Assembly (NCBI RefSeq): GCF_900113605.1
Contig: NZ_FOPY01000010.1
Coordinates: 62,001 to 126,000 of the forward strand
Direction: 5' to 3'
From: Modicisalibacter xianhensis
Lineage (GTDB): Bacteria; Pseudomonadota; Gammaproteobacteria; Pseudomonadales; Halomonadaceae
Length of the DNA: 64,000 nt
Below are positions 61,125 to 64,000 of this stretch, in pieces (within the stretch, counting starts at the first letter, position 1; each line of letters opens with the position of its first letter). The notes below the pieces were generated by a model. It searched no databases. It had not been told where the DNA came from and saw nothing but the letters and a program-made list of their open reading frames with translations. The position numbers and the translations under genes were made by a program.

Positions 61125-61150
61125 GGGCAGGGCAAGTTGCCCCTGCCCTT
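61125..61150 (+). terminator. Probable terminator between csbD-like and glutaredoxin genes
   Basis: GGGCAGGG and CCCTGCCC form a perfect 8-bp stem around an 8-base loop, 34 bases after the csbD-like stop. Only two T residues follow. It also lies in the leader of the glutaredoxin gene, ending about 20 bases before its ATG. Confidence 0.45.
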
Positions 61151-61169
61151 GGCAAGGATGGAAAAGCTC

Positions 61170-61490
61170 ATGTTTGGACATAAGGCGAAGGAGCGCTCAC
61201 CCGAGCAGCAGGCCGAGTTGGACAGGCAGTGTCAGGGCTTGGCGCTTTATCAGACACAATCCTGCCCGTTCTGCGTCAAGGTACGCCGGGAAATCGACCG
61301 GCTGAAGTTGCCTATCGAGTTACGCGACGTGGCTCGCAATCCCGAGTATCGCAGGGAGCAGATCGATAGCACCGGACGCGGCACGGTACCTTGCCTGAAA
61401 ATTACCGACGAGCAGGGCAAGGCAACGTGGATGTACGAGTCCGAGGATATCAATCGGTATCTGCGGCGTCGTTTCGAATCAACGGATTGA
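61170..61490 (+). CDS. Glutaredoxin-like thioredoxin-fold protein
   Basis: A 106-residue protein with the glutaredoxin active site CPFC (Cys32, Cys35), the cis-proline region TVPCLKI and a C-terminal helix ending RYLRRRF. It is expected to reduce disulfides or glutathione mixed disulfides in the cytosol. Starts at 61158 or 61170 are possible; 61170 is preferred because AAGGA lies 11 bases upstream, whereas it abuts 61158. Confidence 0.88.
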   Translation: MFGHKAKERSPEQQAELDRQCQGLALYQTQSCPFCVKVRREIDRLKLPIELRDVARNPEYRREQIDSTGRGTVPCLKITDEQGKATWMYESEDINRYLRRRFESTD

Positions 61491-61496
61491 GATAGG

Positions 61497-61524
61497 CTTG
61501 GCCATCGGGCAGGCGATGGTCAAG
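61497..61524 (+). terminator. Hairpin after the glutaredoxin gene
   Basis: CTTGGCCATCG and CGATGGTCAAG pair over 11 bp with one wobble around a GGCAGG loop, 6 bases after the stop codon, and the stem extends one more pair outward. No T-run follows, so termination strength is uncertain. Confidence 0.55.
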
Positions 61525-61593
61525 CTGCATGGGTTGAACTGCAGCCCACTGAAAGTCAATAGCTTCCCTCCCTTTCAGGTCTTTGTTTGACCT

Positions 61594-61635
61594 GCGACAA
61601 AACGCCCCTTTTTGTGTCGCACCGATTACGCGACA
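61594..61635. promoter_or_regulatory. GCGACA repeat cluster upstream of cyoA
   Basis: Three copies of GCGACA occur in alternating orientation: GCGACA at 61594-61599, TGTCGC at 61615-61620 and GCGACA at 61630-61635. The last two form a 21-bp inverted repeat with a 9-bp spacer. The cluster is about 200 bases before cyoA, a plausible place for a redox-responsive regulator. No FNR/ANR box (TTGAT-N4-ATCAA) is visible in the 340-bp interval. Confidence 0.35.
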
Positions 61636-61784
61636 ATTCGCCGCTCTCTCGATTTGGCGGCCTCATCCCTTCTTCTCATGACGAAGCGGGCCGCTCAAAA
61701 GGCGTGTTCACGTGTCGGGACGCGTCACTCGAGTGAACTCTCGTACGGGTGTCGCCAGGAAGGCGGAACAGCATCCGATCCCTG

Positions 61785-61798
61785 ATAAGTCAACTTAT
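61785..61798. promoter_or_regulatory. Short inverted repeat near the cyoA start
   Basis: ATAAGT and ACTTAT flank CA, forming a 14-bp inverted repeat 32 bases before the cyoA ATG, next to AT-rich sequence that could contain the -10 region. The regulator is unknown. Confidence 0.35.
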
Positions 61799-61830
61799 TA
61801 TCCTGCTATTCATTAGCCTGGGTGTATTAG

Positions 61831-62826
61831 ATGGCCACTTCCATGCCTGAACGAAGCCGTAGGGTGAGGATAAGAAACCTCATTTTTTTCAAAGCGTTGC
61901 CATTGTTGATCCTGCCGCTGCTGTTGAGTGGCTGCAGCATGGCGTTGATGGATCCCAAAGGGGAAGTTGGCAGTGAGATCAAGTCGCTGATCATCACTGC
62001 CTTCTGGCTGATGATGATCGTGGTCGTCCCGGTCATCGTGATGACTTTCCTGTTCGCCTGGCGTTACCGCAACACCAACTACAAGGCCAAGTACACACCG
62101 AACTGGGCCCACTCCAACGTCATCGAGGCGATCGTCTGGTTCGTGCCGCTGGTGATCATTGCCTTCCTGGCGCTCATCACCTGGCAGACCTCCCACTCGC
62201 TCAATCCCAATGTGCCGATCGAGGCCGAAGAGGGTGTCGAGCCGATGGAAATCGACGTGGTCGCGCTCGATTGGAAATGGCTGTTCATCTATCCCGACCT
62301 GGGTATTGCCAGCGTCAATGAAGTCGCGTTCCCGGTCGACACGCCGGTGAACTTCAATATCACCTCGGGTACGGTGATGAACTCGTTCATGATTCCGCGC
62401 CTGGGCAGTCAGCTCTACGCCATGGCCGGCATGGACAACGATCTTAACCTGATCGCCGGAGAAGAGGGCGTTTATCCCGGTCGTTCCACCAACTACAGCG
62501 GTGCCGGCTTCTCGGAGATGATCTTCAAGGCGCATGTCACCTCGCAGGATGAGTTCGAAGCCTGGGTCGAGAAGGTGCGTCAGGCGCCTGAGACGCTCTC
62601 CTTCGAGCAAGGCTATGAGGAACTCGCCGCACCGACCATCGACCATCCGGTCGAGTATTTCTCGAGCGTACCGGCCGAGCTCTACGACAACATCGTTCAG
62701 AGCTTCAAGAACGGCACGGCCGTCCAGCCGGGACATACCGGCGGTCATGGCGGACAGCATGCGGCGGAAAGTGCCGGACATGATGAAGGGCATGACGTAG
62801 CCATGAGCGCAGAGGTAGCGGAGTAA
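61831..62826 (+). CDS. cyoA: Cytochrome bo3 quinol oxidase subunit II
   Basis: Subunit II of the proton-pumping terminal oxidase that takes electrons from ubiquinol. The 331-residue product has a lipoprotein signal with acylation site Cys35 (LLLSGCSM), two membrane helices and the cupredoxin domain. It lacks the CuA-binding Cys-x3-Cys and instead has [17 protein letters not shown], as in quinol oxidases. The C-terminus ends in a His/Gly-rich stretch. No strong ribosome binding site is seen; a second in-frame ATG lies at 61843. cyoB follows after 5 bases. Confidence 0.95.
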   Translation: MATSMPERSRRVRIRNLIFFKALPLLILPLLLSGCSMALMDPKGEVGSEIKSLIITAFWLMMIVVVPVIVMTFLFAWRYRNTNYKAKYTPNWAHSNVIEAIVWFVPLVIIAFLALITWQTSHSLNPNVPIEAEEGVEPMEIDVVALDWKWLFIYPDLGIASVNEVAFPVDTPVNFNITSGTVMNSFMIPRLGSQLYAMAGMDNDLNLIAGEEGVYPGRSTNYSGAGFSEMIFKAHVTSQDEFEAWVEKVRQAPETLSFEQGYEELAAPTIDHPVEYFSSVPAELYDNIVQSFKNGTAVQPGHTGGHGGQHAAESAGHDEGHDVAMSAEVAE

Positions 62827-62831
62827 CAGTT

Positions 62832-64000
62832 ATGTTCGGAAAATTAAATTGGGATGTGATCCCTTACCATGATCCCATCATCATGGTAGTGGTCGCGGGT
62901 ATGGCCGTGATCATTGCCGGGCTCGTCGGTTGGATCACCTACAGCAAGAACTGGGGCTACTTGTGGAAGGAGTGGATCACCTCCGTCGATCACAAGAAGC
63001 TCGGTATCATGTATTTCCTCGTCGCTCTGGTGATGCTGATCCGTGGCTTTGCCGATGCGCTCATGATGCGATCTCAGCAGGCGGCCATGGCTGTCGGCAG
63101 CCCGGAAGGCTATCTGCCGCCCGAGCACTATGACCAGATCTTCACCGCCCATGGCGTGATCATGATCTTCTTCGTGGCCATGCCCATGGTCATAGGCCTG
63201 ATGAACCTGGTCGTGCCGCTGCAGATCGGTGCACGCGACGTGGCCTACCCGTTCTTGAACAACCTGAGCTTCTGGCTGTTCGCTGCGGGTGTCATCCTGA
63301 TCAACGTTTCCCTGTTCGTCGGTGAGTTCGCCAAAACCGGCTGGCTGGCCTATGCGCCGCTGTCGGGTATCGATTACAGTCCGGGCGTGGGTGTCGATTA
63401 CTGGATATGGGCACTACAGATATCGGGGATAGGTACGACCCTGACCGGTATCAACTTCTTCGTGACGATCCTCAAGATGCGCACCAAGGGCATGACCCTG
63501 TTCCGCATGCCGATCTTCACCTGGACCTCGTTCTGCGCCAACATCCTGATCATCGCCTCGTTTCCGATTCTCACGGCAACCATCGCGCTGCTGACGCTGG
63601 ATCGTTACCTGGGCACGCACTTCTTCACCAATGATCTGGGCGGCAACCAGATGATGTACGTCAACCTCATCTGGGCCTGGGGCCATCCCGAGGTGTACAT
63701 CCTGATCCTGCCGGCATTCGGCGTGTTCTCCGAGGTCATCGCGACCTTCGCCAAGAAGCGCCTGTTCGGCTACCACACCATGGTGTGGGCGACGATGGCG
63801 ATCTCTTTCCTGGCCTTCATCGTCTGGCTGCACCACTTCTTCACCATGGGCGCGGGTGCCAACGTCAATGCCTTCTTCGGCATCGCGACGATGATCATCG
63901 CCATTCCCACCGGGGTTAAGATCTTCAACTGGCTGTTCACCATGTATCGTGGCCGTCTGGAGTTCACCTCGCCGGTGCTGTGGACGCTGGGCTTTATCAT
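62832..64000 (+). CDS. cyoB: Cytochrome bo3 quinol oxidase subunit I (3' partial)
   Basis: Catalytic heme-copper subunit of the oxidase. The frame is open to the end of the window, so only the first 389 codons are present (about 60 percent of the usual 660). It has [17 protein letters not shown], heme-ligand His in [11 protein letters not shown], the CuB/Tyr motif [17 protein letters not shown] and the His-His pair in [11 protein letters not shown]. The order cyoA-cyoB implies cyoC and cyoD just outside the window. Confidence 0.96.
   Translation, partial: MFGKLNWDVIPYHDPIIMVVVAGMAVIIAGLVGWITYSKNWGYLWKEWITSVDHKKLGIMYFLVALVMLIRGFADALMMRSQQAAMAVGSPEGYLPPEHYDQIFTAHGVIMIFFVAMPMVIGLMNLVVPLQIGARDVAYPFLNNLSFWLFAAGVILINVSLFVGEFAKTGWLAYAPLSGIDYSPGVGVDYWIWALQISGIGTTLTGINFFVTILKMRTKGMTLFRMPIFTWTSFCANILIIASFPILTATIALLTLDRYLGTHFFTNDLGGNQMMYVNLIWAWGHPEVYILILPAFGVFSEVIATFAKKRLFGYHTMVWATMAISFLAFIVWLHHFFTMGAGANVNAFFGIATMIIAIPTGVKIFNWLFTMYRGRLEFTSPVLWTLGFI

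Noticed and set aside
61491-61830. FNR/ANR box upstream of cyoA
   Set aside because: No TTGAT-N4-ATCAA match, even allowing one mismatch in each half.
61831-62826. Cytochrome c oxidase subunit II (CuA type)
   Set aside because: The Cys-x3-Cys copper site is absent and the motif matches CyoA quinol oxidases; a lipoprotein signal also fits CyoA.

Overview
The window looks like a chromosomal segment of a high-GC gammaproteobacterium, most probably Halomonas or another member of the Halomonadaceae. This is an inference from gene content: an Entner-Doudoroff operon, osmoregulated periplasmic glucan genes, a large GlgE/TreS/TreYZ alpha-glucan-trehalose operon of the kind known from Pseudomonas, and a bo3-type quinol oxidase. 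No marker gene fixes the genus. Both ends cut through genes: an NDP-forming acyl-CoA synthetase/GNAT fusion on the left and cyoB on the right. I saw no mobile element, CRISPR array, rRNA or tRNA.

Layout. 1-10.6 kb: acyl-CoA synthetase/acetyltransferase fusion, a 770-bp gene-free and partly AT-rich gap, opgG-opgH, an SLC13-type transporter, a carboxylesterase and a UbiA-family prenyltransferase. 10.6-19.2 kb: a leftward operon edd-glk-hexose-6-phosphate mutarotase-aldo/keto reductase-pgi-sugar kinase, divergent from gap, which ends at a clear terminator. 19.3-29.1 kb: a small unknown gene followed by a PAS-GGDEF protein, a secreted dienelactone-hydrolase-like enzyme, aldehyde dehydrogenase, a small DUF4190 membrane protein, a rightward trio (FemAB-like acetyltransferase, Kef-type antiporter, fructosamine-kinase-like protein) and an alpha/beta hydrolase. 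29.1-34.4 kb: a TetR repressor divergent from an acrAB-type RND pump, with a palindromic operator between them.

34.9-55.6 kb: one long rightward operon, glgA - glgB-like pseudoenzyme - treZ - malQ - treY - DUF2934 gene - glgX - glgE - treS/maltokinase fusion - glgB. Many junctions overlap by 4-8 bases, and every gap longer than 70 bases carries an inverted repeat able to form a hairpin. Together the enzymes can build glucan from ADP-glucose (GlgA) and from maltose 1-phosphate (GlgE), branch it (GlgB), debranch and recycle it (GlgX, MalQ), turn it into trehalose (TreY, TreZ) and return trehalose to glucan through maltose and maltose 1-phosphate (TreS-Mak, GlgE).

55.6-64 kb: an MscS-family channel, two overlapping J-domain-type genes, a divergent unknown membrane protein, a CsbD-like stress protein, a glutaredoxin and the start of the cyo operon.

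The most interesting object is the second gene of the glucan operon (36631-38058). It is plainly descended from GlgB but has lost the carbohydrate-binding N-terminus and all catalytic carboxylates of the branching enzyme, while keeping a well-preserved fold and C-terminus. I propose it is a non-catalytic partner or scaffold for the glucan enzymes. Second-tier observations are the HPD-less J-like protein paired with a true J protein, the DUF2934 protein with a histone-like tail, and several inverted repeats at promoters and leaders.
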